From NCBI RefSeq assembly GCF_001594145.1, contig NZ_LVCF01000001.1:310001-374000 (forward strand): DNA of 64,000 nucleotides, given 5' to 3'. The translations under genes were made by a program, and so were the position numbers. Positions 50,970 to 60,702 of this stretch are shown piece after piece. The notes under the pieces are model-generated. The model made no database searches and had not been told where the DNA came from. It saw only the letters and a program-made list of their open reading frames with translations. This DNA is from Branchiibius sp. NY16-3462-2. GTDB taxonomy: Bacteria; Actinomycetota; Actinomycetes; Actinomycetales; Dermatophilaceae. Position 1 is the first letter of the stretch, and each line of letters starts with the position of its first letter.

Positions 50970-53161
50970 ACGACATCGAACTGACCCTGCAGGAGAAGGC
51001 CGACCTGACCAGCGGCTCCGACCTGTGGCACACCACCGCGATCGAGCGGGCCGGCATCCCGGCGTTGATGCTCACTGACGGACCGCACGGGCTGCGCAAA
51101 CAGCGCGGGGACAGCAGTGTCGCCGGCCTGGCCGACAGCGTCCCGGCCACCTGCTTCCCGCCGGCGGTCGGGCTGGGCTGCTCCTACGACCCCGACCTGG
51201 CCCGACGGGTCGGAGTCGCGCTCGGCGTGGAGTCCGCGATCGAGGACGTCGCGGTCATCCTCGGCCCCGGCATCAACATCAAACGGTCCCCGTTGGGCGG
51301 TCGCAACTTCGAGTACTACTCAGAGGATCCGCTGGTCGCCGGGGTCATGGGTGCGGCCCTGGTGGAGGGCATCCAGTCCCAGGGCGTTGGCGCATCGCTG
51401 AAACACTTCGCGGTCAACAACCAGGAGACCGACCGGATGCGGGTCAGCGCCGACGTCGATCCACGACCACTGCACGAGATCTACCTGCGTGGCTTCCACC
51501 GGGTGGTGACGCAGGCCAAACCCTGGACCCTGATGTGTTCCTACAACCGGATCAACGGGACCTACTCCTCCGAGAACGAGTGGCTGCTCACGACCCTCCT
51601 GCGGGATCAATGGGGTTTTGACGGCCTGGTGATGTCGGACTGGGGTGCGGTCAACGACCGCGTGGCTGGCCTTCCCGCCGGACTTGACCTCGAAATGCCC
51701 TCCAGCGGTGGGCAATCCGCTGCTCGCCTGGTGGCCGCCGTGGAGGCGGGAACCCTGGCGGAGACAGCGGTGGACACCGCCGCCGGACGCGTGCTTGACC
51801 TGGTCCGCAAGGCCGGGGCGCGCCCTGCGGCAGCCGGCCCGCTGGATGTCGATGAGCATCACGCGTTGGCGCGCGAAGCAGCGGCCCGGTCGATCGTGCT
51901 GCTGAAGAACGACAACGACCTGCTGCCGCTCGACCGCACCAGGCGTGTCGCGGTGATCGGGGCGTTCGCGCAGCAACCGCGCTACCAGGGCGCTGGATCG
52001 TCGTTGATCAATCCGACGCGCCTGGACAACGCCCTGGACCAGCTCCAACACCGCGAGTTCGAACACGTTAGTTACGCAGCCGGATTCGATCTGAAGCAGG
52101 AAGCGGACGCCGAGGCCCTGCGGGCCGAGGCGGTCAGCACGGCGGCCGACGCCGACGTTGCGGTGGTCTTCCTCGGGCTGCCCGCCGAAGAGGAGTCCGA
52201 GGGTTTCGACCGCACCCATATCGACCTACCGGCCGACCAACTCGAACTTCTGGACGCCGTTGTCGCCGCAAATCCCGACACCGTGGTGGTGCTGTCCAAC
52301 GGTGGCGTCGTGGCGCTGCCGTTCGACGACAAGGTGCCGGCGATCATCGAGGGCTGGCTACTCGGCCAGGGTGGTGGCAGTGCGATCGCCGATGTTCTGG
52401 TCGGTGACATCAACCCTTCCGGCAAGCTCACCGAGACGATCCCGCTGCGCCTGGCCGACAACCCGTCGTACGACAACTTCCCCGGCTCCGGCGGTCACGT
52501 GCGCTACGGCGAGGGCATCTTCGTCGGCTACCGCGGCTACGACCACCGCGATCTGCCGGTCGCCTATCCGTTCGGTCATGGGTTGTCCTACACCACCTTC
52601 GAGTACGGCGAACCCACCGTCGAGTTGGACACCGATGGTGCCGTCGTGGTCACCGTGCAGATCCGCAACACCGGCTCGACCGCCGGTCGCGAAGTCGTGC
52701 AAGCCTATGTGTCCCTTGCGAATTCAGCGGTTGAACGGGCACCGCGGGAGCTGAAGGGCTTCGCATCGGCGCAGCTGCAGCCGGGCGAGTCCGCACCGGT
52801 CCACATCACTATCCCCCGCGACGACCTGGCCTACTGGGACGTCCGTCTGGACCGCTTCGTCGTGGAAGGCGGAGACTACGAGATCGCGGTCGGGTCCTCC
52901 AGTCGCGACCTGCGCGGTTCGAGCGTCGTGACCATCGAGGGCGACGCGGACCGCGTTCCGCTGACGATGAACTCCTCGCTCGAGGAACTGCTCGCCCACC
53001 CGGTGGCCGGGCCCATCGTCCGCGAAGCGGCGCCGGTCGACCAGGACACCCTGACCCTGATGGGCTCACTGCCGATCGGCCGGCTCACCCGGTTCCCCGG
53101 CGTTCCGGTCACCCAGGAGATGATCGAGCAGCTGATCGCGGTTGCCAACGGGGACAACTGA
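50966..53161 (+). CDS. GH3-family beta-glucosidase
   Basis: The 731-residue glycosidase has the GH3 N-terminal barrel (DGPHGLRKQ near 33, GPGINIKRSPLGGRNFEYYSEDP, KHFAVNNQE), nucleophile Asp in GLVMSDWGA (about 226), and the alpha/beta sandwich from about 290 (SIVLLKNDNDLLPLD). A fibronectin-III-like C-terminal domain (about 545-620, RNTGSTAGREVVQAYV) and an extra 80-residue tail follow. There is no signal peptide, so it hydrolyses imported glucosides in the cytosol. It ends the glpX-kinase-glucosidase operon; start GTG at 50966. Confidence 0.95.
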   Translation: MNDIELTLQEKADLTSGSDLWHTTAIERAGIPALMLTDGPHGLRKQRGDSSVAGLADSVPATCFPPAVGLGCSYDPDLARRVGVALGVESAIEDVAVILGPGINIKRSPLGGRNFEYYSEDPLVAGVMGAALVEGIQSQGVGASLKHFAVNNQETDRMRVSADVDPRPLHEIYLRGFHRVVTQAKPWTLMCSYNRINGTYSSENEWLLTTLLRDQWGFDGLVMSDWGAVNDRVAGLPAGLDLEMPSSGGQSAARLVAAVEAGTLAETAVDTAAGRVLDLVRKAGARPAAAGPLDVDEHHALAREAAARSIVLLKNDNDLLPLDRTRRVAVIGAFAQQPRYQGAGSSLINPTRLDNALDQLQHREFEHVSYAAGFDLKQEADAEALRAEAVSTAADADVAVVFLGLPAEEESEGFDRTHIDLPADQLELLDAVVAANPDTVVVLSNGGVVALPFDDKVPAIIEGWLLGQGGGSAIADVLVGDINPSGKLTETIPLRLADNPSYDNFPGSGGHVRYGEGIFVGYRGYDHRDLPVAYPFGHGLSYTTFEYGEPTVELDTDGAVVVTVQIRNTGSTAGREVVQAYVSLANSAVERAPRELKGFASAQLQPGESAPVHITIPRDDLAYWDVRLDRFVVEGGDYEIAVGSSSRDLRGSSVVTIEGDADRVPLTMNSSLEELLAHPVAGPIVREAAPVDQDTLTLMGSLPIGRLTRFPGVPVTQEMIEQLIAVANGDN

Positions 53162-53164
53162 GCC

Positions 53165-53857
53165 CTAGCGCGGTCCGGGTCGGATCGAGAGCTCCTCGAT
53201 GCACGCGTCGCGACCGACGGTGATGGCCAATCGGACTGCCGCAGCGACGGATTCGGGCCTGAGGTAGAGCGACTCGTCGTACTCCTCCCCCTCGATCTGC
53301 TTGAGTTCGCGTTGCATGTCCGTGGCGACCCGCCCCGGGTGGATGCCTGATACCCGTACGCCGTGTGGCCGCTCCTCCTCGCGCAGCGCGTCCGTGAACG
53401 CCCGCAGAGCGAACTTCGACGCGGAGTAGAGACCACCGTTCGCGCCGGACCGCAACCCGCTGCCGGAGTTGATCGTGACCACGGTCCCCCGCGACGCGCG
53501 CAACAGCGGCAGCAGCTCCCGGCTCAGGTCCGCGACCGCAACTACGTTGAGCTCCAGGGTCTTTCGCCAGTCGTCGCGCGACAGGTCCGCCACGGCGCCG
53601 GAGCCGAGAATGCCCGCGGAGTGCACGACGGCATCCAGCCGGTCGATGTCGGCCACCGCCGCCGAAACCTCCGACGGCGACGCCAGATCGGCGACAAATC
53701 CCGACGCCGACGGGTACGACGCGACCGCGGAGGCCACCGATTCCGCCGACCGGCCGCCGATCAGCAGGTGGTGATCGGCGGCAAGCGACTCCGCGACGGC
53801 GGCACCGATCCCTCGAGTACCGCCGGTGATCAGAACGACAGGAAGATCCACACCCAC
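53165..53857 (-). CDS. Short-chain dehydrogenase/reductase
   Basis: The 230-residue classical SDR has cofactor motif TGGTRGIG (about 10-17), HSAG in place of NNAG (about 77-80), catalytic Ser in INSGSGLRSG, and YSASK (Tyr and Lys about 137-141). After the Tyr/Lys it has VRVSGIHPGRVATDM. Arg after the glycine motif in GGRS suggests NADP(H). Substrate unknown. Its GTG at 53857 begins 3 bp after the ATPase gene stop, so it is the last gene of the sugar-importer operon. Confidence 0.92.
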   Translation of the reverse strand: MGVDLPVVLITGGTRGIGAAVAESLAADHHLLIGGRSAESVASAVASYPSASGFVADLASPSEVSAAVADIDRLDAVVHSAGILGSGAVADLSRDDWRKTLELNVVAVADLSRELLPLLRASRGTVVTINSGSGLRSGANGGLYSASKFALRAFTDALREEERPHGVRVSGIHPGRVATDMQRELKQIEGEEYDESLYLRPESVAAAVRLAITVGRDACIEELSIRPGPR

Positions 53858-53860
53858 AGC

Positions 53861-55111
<1,251 letters not shown>

Positions 55112-55140
55112 GGGCGCTCCTCGGGGTCGGGATGGTCGCT

Positions 55141-56001
55141 TCAGCCCTTGACCGCACCGGACGTCAGTCCGGTCACGATACGGCGCTGGAACACCAACAC
55201 CAGGATGACAACGGGAATGGTGACGACGACGGCGGCCGCGCAGATCGCGCCCGTCGGTTGTTCGAATTGGCTGGCGCCGGTGAAGAAGGCCAGCGCCGCC
55301 GGGACGGTGCGGGCGTTGGATGAGGTGAGGTTGGAGGAGAAGACGAAGTCGTTCCACGCGGTGAAGAAGGAGATGATGGCCGTCGTGAAGACGCCGGGTG
55401 CGGCCAGCGGAACGATGACCTTGCGGAACGCCTGCCAACTGGTCGCGCCGTCGACCTGCGCGGCCTGCTCCATCTCCCACGGGATCTGCTGGAAGAACGC
55501 AGTCAACGTCCAGATCGCCAACGGCAGCGTCAGCGCCAGGTAGGGGATGATCAGACCGGGGATGGTGTCGAAGAGGCCGATCTGCCGCCACAGGTTGAAC
55601 AACGGCGTCACCATGGCGATCACCGGGAAGAACGACACCGCGAGCGCCGTGCCCAAGATCAGCTTCTTGCCCGGGAAGTCCAGCCGCGCGATCGCGTAGG
55701 CACAGAACGTCGCCAGCACCACCGCGATCAGCGTCGAGACGACACAGACGATGATCGAGTGCCACAGCGCCGGGACGAACAGGTCCTTCGCGCCACCGGT
55801 GAAGATCAACGAGTAGTTGTCCCACGTGGGGTCCTTCGGCCAGAAGTTGCCGAACGAGTTCTGGGTCGGATCACCTAGTGCGGCAGTTGACTTCAGCGAC
55901 GTCGCGAAGATCCAGATCAGCGGGATGACGGTCCACAGCATGATCGGGATGGAGACCGCGAAGAGCCCCCATTTGGTGCGTTCTGCTCGTGTGGCTGCCA
56001 T
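55141..56001 (-). CDS. Sugar ABC transporter permease (MalG/SugB type)
   Basis: The 286-residue protein has six TMs beginning WGLFAVSIPIMLWTVIPLIWIF, and the EAA loop EMEQAAQVDGATSWQAFRKVIVPLAAPG (about 195-222) that contacts the ATPase. Typical of the inner-membrane G subunit of CUT1 importers. It lies 3 bp after the F-type permease gene. Note the SFFTAWNDFVFSSNLTS near the C-terminus, also a family motif. Confidence 0.95.
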   Translation of the reverse strand: MAATRAERTKWGLFAVSIPIMLWTVIPLIWIFATSLKSTAALGDPTQNSFGNFWPKDPTWDNYSLIFTGGAKDLFVPALWHSIIVCVVSTLIAVVLATFCAYAIARLDFPGKKLILGTALAVSFFPVIAMVTPLFNLWRQIGLFDTIPGLIIPYLALTLPLAIWTLTAFFQQIPWEMEQAAQVDGATSWQAFRKVIVPLAAPGVFTTAIISFFTAWNDFVFSSNLTSSNARTVPAALAFFTGASQFEQPTGAICAAAVVVTIPVVILVLVFQRRIVTGLTSGAVKG

Positions 56002-56004
56002 GGC

Positions 56005-56958
56005 TCAGCTCCTCCCCGCCGTCAGATCCACCTTGAACCCCTTGATGAAGATCGCAGCGATGATCAGCACGAAGATGAACAGGATCACGGCCAGCGCCGA
56101 TCCCATCCCGATCTCGACCCGGTCGATCGTCTCCCGGGCCACCAGGATGGAAAGCGTCGTGGTGTTGTTCGCACCACCGGTCATGATGAACGGGTTGTCA
56201 TAGATCCGGAACGCATCCAAGGTCCGGAACAACGCGGCGACCAGGATCGCGGCCTTCATGTTCGGCAGCACCACCCGGGTCATCCGCTGCCACCACGTTG
56301 CGCCATCGACCTCGGCGGCCTCCTCCAAGGAGGAGTCCACGTTGGCCAGGCCGGCCAGTAAAAGCAGCGACACGAACGGTGTGGTCTTCCAGATCTCCGA
56401 CAGACAGATGATGAAGATCGAGGACCAGGTCCCGCCGAACCAGTCGTAGTTCAGGTCCCACGCCCCGAACGTCAGCGTGTGCAGCCAGTGGTTGATGAAC
56501 CCGGTGTCCACCTGCGCGGCGTACTTCCAGCTGAAGGCGGAGACCACGGTGATGATCGCATACGGGATCAGCACGATCGTGCGCAGTGTCCGCCGCGGGA
56601 TGATGACTTTGTTCATCACCAGCGCGATCAGGAAGCCGAAGATCAGCTCGAAGAAGAGCGTGATGATGGTGATCACGACGGTGACGCCGAATGACTTCCA
56701 GAACAGCGAGTCGGTGAACGCGGTGACGTAGTTCTGCAGGAAGACGAACTTGCGACCGGCCGGATCGGTCAGTCGGTAGTTGAACAGTGACAGGTAGACC
56801 GCGTAGGCGATCGGGTACATCGTGACCAGCACCATCACCACGAACGCGGGACCGGCCAGTTTCCAGCCCAGGGACCGTTCTGCCTTCGCCCGGTCCGACA
56901 GCCGGGGCTTGTCCTCGCGCGCCTCGCTCCGGCTCTCCGGAGCCTCCACGGCCGTCAC
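56005..56958 (-). CDS. Sugar ABC transporter permease (MalF/SugA type)
   Basis: The 317-residue permease has a charged N-terminal 30 residues and six TMs starting AFVVMVLVTMYPIAYAVYLS. Its EAA loop is SLEEAAEVDGATWWQRMTRVVLPNMKAAI. It overlaps the binding-protein stop by 4 bp (ATGA). With the G-type partner it forms the transmembrane channel. FNYRLTDPAGRKFVFLQNYVTAF is the family's first periplasmic loop. Confidence 0.95.
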   Translation of the reverse strand: MTAVEAPESRSEAREDKPRLSDRAKAERSLGWKLAGPAFVVMVLVTMYPIAYAVYLSLFNYRLTDPAGRKFVFLQNYVTAFTDSLFWKSFGVTVVITIITLFFELIFGFLIALVMNKVIIPRRTLRTIVLIPYAIITVVSAFSWKYAAQVDTGFINHWLHTLTFGAWDLNYDWFGGTWSSIFIICLSEIWKTTPFVSLLLLAGLANVDSSLEEAAEVDGATWWQRMTRVVLPNMKAAILVAALFRTLDAFRIYDNPFIMTGGANNTTTLSILVARETIDRVEIGMGSALAVILFIFVLIIAAIFIKGFKVDLTAGRS

Positions 56959-58256
56959 AGAAGTGCCTTTCCGTTCAGCACCTTCACAATGAATTCCTGC
57001 GCCTTAGCGGGTGTCTGCTGGTTCACCGAACTCGGCGGGCTGAACTGTTGCTGGATCCCGGAGGAGATGTCGCCGTAGTACTGCGACTGCGGGCGTGGGG
57101 CCGCCTGTTGCAGCGACTCCTGGATCAGATTGGCCATCGGGAACGCCTTCTTCACATTTGCCTCCTCGAAGACCGCCTTGCGGCTGGCGGGGTTACCGGT
57201 GCCGAGCATGTACGTCGTCTGGTTCTTCTCGTTGCTGATGCAGGCCGCTGCCTGGTAGGCCAGATCCTGATGTGAACTCTTCGCACCGACGCCGAGCTCG
57301 ATACCTCCGAACGGCGGCCGGGACTGCTCACCGGCGACGGTCTGGGGATACATCGCCCAACCGATGTCGTTCAAGAACGGGACCTTGGCGCTGGTCAGCG
57401 CTGCGTAGGTGTAGGGCCAGTTGACCAGGAACCCGCTCGTGGTCGTGTTCTGGAACAGGTTGAGCGCTTCGGTCTCGGTGGAGGAACCCATCGCCGGACC
57501 ACCGACCCCGGTCGAGGCCACCTGCTGGATGATCTTGGCCGCGTCCCGCCCTGCCTGGCTGTCCAGACCAAGCTTCAACTCGTCGTACCGTGCGCCGGGG
57601 TTCTCCACGATCTTGCCGCCGGCACCTGAGATCAACGCGTTGATCCAGACCATGTAGCCCTCATACAGCGAGGACTGGACACCGATCTTGGTGTTGGTCT
57701 TCTGGGCCGCGGAGATGAGCTGGTCCCAGGTCACCGGCTTGCTCATGTCCAGCCCGGCTTTGGCGGCAACACTCTTGCGGTACCAAAGCAACTGGGTGTT
57801 CGCCCAGAACGGGACGGCCACCAGCTTGCCCTGCCACTTGGAGGCATCGATGGCCGATTGCACTCTGTCCTGAGTGAATTCGGCCTGCATCGACTCCGGC
57901 ACCGGGGCGAGATAACCGGCCTCGGCGAATTCGGCCACGAAGACCGGGTCCATGCTCATCAGGTCCATCGAGGCGTCGCCGGCGGCCAGCCGCCGCAGCA
58001 GCTGGATGCGCTGGTCGCTCGCGCTGTTGGGCAGTTGCTGGATCGTGATCGTGTACTTACCGCCCGAAGCGGCGGTGCATTCCTTGGCCAACTGCGCCTG
58101 GCCGCCCTTGGTCGGGTCCGAACCGCCACCGTCGGGGTTGATGTACCAGGTGAGGTTCGGCGTACCCCCGCTGGCGGAGGAGCAGGCGGCGATTCCGGCA
58201 GATCCGACCAAGGCAACTACGACGGCTGCGGCTTGCTGCTTGATCGTCCGACGCAT
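56955..58256 (-). CDS. Sugar ABC transporter substrate-binding lipoprotein (trehalose/maltose type)
   Basis: The 433-residue protein has a lipoprotein signal with Cys at about residue 25 (SAGIAACSS), so it is anchored outside the cell. The family-1 binding-protein fold shows ITIQQLPNSASDQRIQLLRRLAAGDASMDLMSMDPVFVAEFAEAGYL, GKLVAVPFWANTQLLWYRK and GIELGVGAKSSH. The four-gene order SBP-F-G-ATPase is that of the mycobacterial trehalose system LpqY-SugABC, and the LRRLAAGDxSxD wording resembles that group, but maltodextrins are an equal possibility. First gene of the operon. Confidence 0.92.
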   Translation of the reverse strand: MRRTIKQQAAAVVVALVGSAGIAACSSASGGTPNLTWYINPDGGGSDPTKGGQAQLAKECTAASGGKYTITIQQLPNSASDQRIQLLRRLAAGDASMDLMSMDPVFVAEFAEAGYLAPVPESMQAEFTQDRVQSAIDASKWQGKLVAVPFWANTQLLWYRKSVAAKAGLDMSKPVTWDQLISAAQKTNTKIGVQSSLYEGYMVWINALISGAGGKIVENPGARYDELKLGLDSQAGRDAAKIIQQVASTGVGGPAMGSSTETEALNLFQNTTTSGFLVNWPYTYAALTSAKVPFLNDIGWAMYPQTVAGEQSRPPFGGIELGVGAKSSHQDLAYQAAACISNEKNQTTYMLGTGNPASRKAVFEEANVKKAFPMANLIQESLQQAAPRPQSQYYGDISSGIQQQFSPPSSVNQQTPAKAQEFIVKVLNGKALL

Positions 58257-58331
58257 ACCTACGTGCCTAACCGATCCCAGGCGTCGGAGCCACTATCAGG
58301 TCACCCGCAGGGGTGTCGATAATCTGGAGGT

Positions 58332-60011
58332 ATGGCCGAATTCGCCTACGAGGACCTGCTGCCCGCTGGAGCCGACGACACGTCGTACCGGCTCCTGACC
58401 ACGGAAGGCGTACGCACGGTCGAGGGGCCGGGCGGCCGCACTTTCCTGGAGGTCGATCCGGCCGTCCTGACCCTGCTGACCGACACCGCGATGCACGACA
58501 TCGCGCACTACCTGCGCCCCGCCCACCTGGCCCAGTTGCGCTCGATCCTGGACGATCCGCAGGCCAGCGCCAACGACAAGTTCGTGGCCACCGACCTGCT
58601 GAAGAACGCCAACATCGCCGCCGCCGGCGTCCTGCCGATGTGCCAGGACACCGGTACGGCGATCGTGATGGGTAAGAAGGGATCTCACGTTCTCGTCGAG
58701 GGCCGGCGTCCCGATGAGGAGGCCATCGCCCATGGCGTCTTCGACGCCTACACCCGGTTGAACCTGCGCTACTCGCAGATGGCGCCGATCACGACGTGGG
58801 AGGAGAGAAACACCGGCTCCAACCTGCCCGCGCAGATCGAGTTGTACGCCGACACCGCCGCCGGTCACGAGACGACGTACAAGTTCCTGTTCATGGCCAA
58901 GGGCGGTGGCTCGGCGAACAAGTCCTACCTCTACCAGGAGACCAAGGCGATCCTGAACCCGGACTCGATGATGCGCTTCCTGGACGAGAAGCTGCGCGCG
59001 ATCGGGACCGCCGCCTGCCCGCCGTACCACCTGGCGATCGTCATCGGCGGTACCAGCGCTGAGTTCGCTTTGAAGACAGCCAAATACGCGAGCGCGAAGT
59101 ACCTCGACAACCTGCCGACGTCCGGCGACATGACCGCGCACGGTTTCCGGGACACCGAGTTGGAGCAGCAGGTCCTGGAGTTGACGCGCAACTTCGGGAT
59201 CGGCGCGCAGTTCGGCGGCAAGTACTTCTGCCACGACGTGCGGGTCGTGCGTCTGCCCCGGCACGGTGCCTCCCTGCCGGTGGCGATCGCCGTCAGTTGC
59301 TCGGCGGACCGCCAGTGCCTGGGCAAGATCACCGCCGAGGGTGTCTTCATCGAGGAACTCGAGCGCGACCCGGCCCGGTTCCTGCCGGACACGACGCACG
59401 AGGACCTGGAGGAGGCCGGTGACGTCGTGCACATCGACCTCAACCAGCCGATGCCGGCGATCCTGGCTGAACTGTCGAAATACCCTGTGAAGACACGGCT
59501 TTCGTTGACCGGACCGCTGATCGTGGCCCGCGACATCGCGCACGCCAAGATCAAGGAACGACTCGACGCGGGCGAGCCGATGCCGCAGTACCTCAAGGAC
59601 CACCCCGTCTACTACGCCGGGCCGGCCAAAACCCCTGAGGGGTACGCGTCGGGATCCTTCGGCCCGACGACGGCCGGCCGGATGGACTCCTATGTGGACC
59701 AGTTCCAGGCCGCAGGTGGTTCGATGGTGATGTTGGCCAAGGGCAACCGGAGCAAACAGGTGATCGACGCGTGCGCCGCGCACGGCGGTTTCTACCTCGG
59801 CTCGATCGGCGGCCCGGCAGCCCGCTTGGCCAAGGACTGCATCAAGCACGTCGACGTCATCGAGTATCCGGAGTTGGGCATGGAAGCAATCTGGAAGATC
59901 GAGGTCGAGGACTTCCCGGCCTTCATCGTCGTCGACGACAAGGGCGAGGACTTCTTCGCCTCGGTGGCCAAGCCGGTCGCCTTCTCCATTTCGACCAGGC
60001 CCGGCTTGTGA
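58332..60011 (+). CDS. Class I fumarate hydratase
   Basis: The 559-residue iron-sulfur fumarase interconverts fumarate and malate in the TCA cycle. Likely [4Fe-4S] ligands are C104 (LPMCQDTGTAIVMGKKG), C229 (GTAACPPYHLAIVIGG) and C323 (VSCSADRQC). The C-terminal beta domain includes GPLIVARDIAHAKIKERLD and YAGPAKTPEGYASGSFGPTTAGRMDSYVDQFQ. Single-chain class I architecture, full length. Oxygen-labile clusters make it the low-oxygen/iron-replete isoform in species that also carry class II. Its stop overlaps a carbonic-anhydrase gene. Confidence 0.97.
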   Translation: MAEFAYEDLLPAGADDTSYRLLTTEGVRTVEGPGGRTFLEVDPAVLTLLTDTAMHDIAHYLRPAHLAQLRSILDDPQASANDKFVATDLLKNANIAAAGVLPMCQDTGTAIVMGKKGSHVLVEGRRPDEEAIAHGVFDAYTRLNLRYSQMAPITTWEERNTGSNLPAQIELYADTAAGHETTYKFLFMAKGGGSANKSYLYQETKAILNPDSMMRFLDEKLRAIGTAACPPYHLAIVIGGTSAEFALKTAKYASAKYLDNLPTSGDMTAHGFRDTELEQQVLELTRNFGIGAQFGGKYFCHDVRVVRLPRHGASLPVAIAVSCSADRQCLGKITAEGVFIEELERDPARFLPDTTHEDLEEAGDVVHIDLNQPMPAILAELSKYPVKTRLSLTGPLIVARDIAHAKIKERLDAGEPMPQYLKDHPVYYAGPAKTPEGYASGSFGPTTAGRMDSYVDQFQAAGGSMVMLAKGNRSKQVIDACAAHGGFYLGSIGGPAARLAKDCIKHVDVIEYPELGMEAIWKIEVEDFPAFIVVDDKGEDFFASVAKPVAFSISTRPGL

Positions 60012-60631
60012 GCCACCCGCTCACGCCGCAGTGGGCGTGGGACGAACTGGCCGCTGGCAACGCGCGGTTCGTCGCGAACAGCCCGAAGCACCCCAACCAG
60101 GACGCGCAGCGCCGACACATCCTGGAAGCCGGGCAGACCCCGTCGGCGATCTTCTTCGGCTGCGCGGACTCCCGGGTGGCCGCCGAGATCATCTTCGACC
60201 AGGGCCTGGGTGACCTGTTCGTGGTCCGGACTGCCGGCCACGTTGTCGACAACGCCGTGCTGGGCTCCGTGGAGTTCGCGGTGTCGGTGCTGGGTGTGCC
60301 GCTGATCGTGGTCCTCGGCCACGACTCGTGTGGTGCGCTCAAAGCCACCATGGACGCCGTACTCACCGGTGACGTGCCGCCCGGTTATCTGCGCGACATC
60401 GTCGAACGCATCACCCCCAGCGTGATGACGGCTCGCAAGGACGGCGCGACCACCCTGGAGGAGTTGGAAGCCGAACACGTGCGCAACACCACGCAGTTGC
60501 TGAATGAGCGGTCGGTTGTGGTGCACGAAGCCATCGCGGCCGGTAAGTTGGCGATCGTCGGCGCGACGTACGACCTGGGCGACGGCAGGGCCACCGTTGC
60601 CACCACCGTAGGAGCGGTGACCACCACCTGA
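60008..60631 (+). CDS. Beta-class carbonic anhydrase
   Basis: The 207-residue zinc enzyme hydrates CO2 to bicarbonate. Zinc ligands are C52 (FFGCADSRV), H105 and C108 (LGHDSCGA), with the D54/R56 dyad. VVRTAGHVVDNAVLGSVEFAV is the standard dimer and active-site segment. The GTG at 60008 overlaps the fumarase stop, so the two are translationally coupled; bicarbonate for anaplerotic carboxylation would link the products. A longer frame from 59771 lies in fumarase and is rejected. Confidence 0.95.
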   Translation: MSHPLTPQWAWDELAAGNARFVANSPKHPNQDAQRRHILEAGQTPSAIFFGCADSRVAAEIIFDQGLGDLFVVRTAGHVVDNAVLGSVEFAVSVLGVPLIVVLGHDSCGALKATMDAVLTGDVPPGYLRDIVERITPSVMTARKDGATTLEELEAEHVRNTTQLLNERSVVVHEAIAAGKLAIVGATYDLGDGRATVATTVGAVTTT

Positions 60632-60671
60632 CAGCCTGAACGTGGGCTGGGAGTTTGCCGTAACCACTCGC

Positions 60672-60687
60672 CCCCGCCCCAGCGGGG
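60672..60687 (+). terminator. Short hairpin between the carbonic-anhydrase and permease genes
   Basis: CCCCGC (60672-60677) pairs with GCGGGG (60682-60687) across CCCA, followed by ATTTACC. It is short and sits 15 bp before the permease GTG, so it may be a weak terminator or a 5'-leader hairpin. Confidence 0.4.
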
Positions 60688-60702
60688 ATTTACCGTCGAC
60701 AC

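Noticed and set aside
58296..59849. 517-codon minus-strand frame
   Set aside because: Antisense shadow of class I fumarase, which has all its iron-sulfur cysteines.
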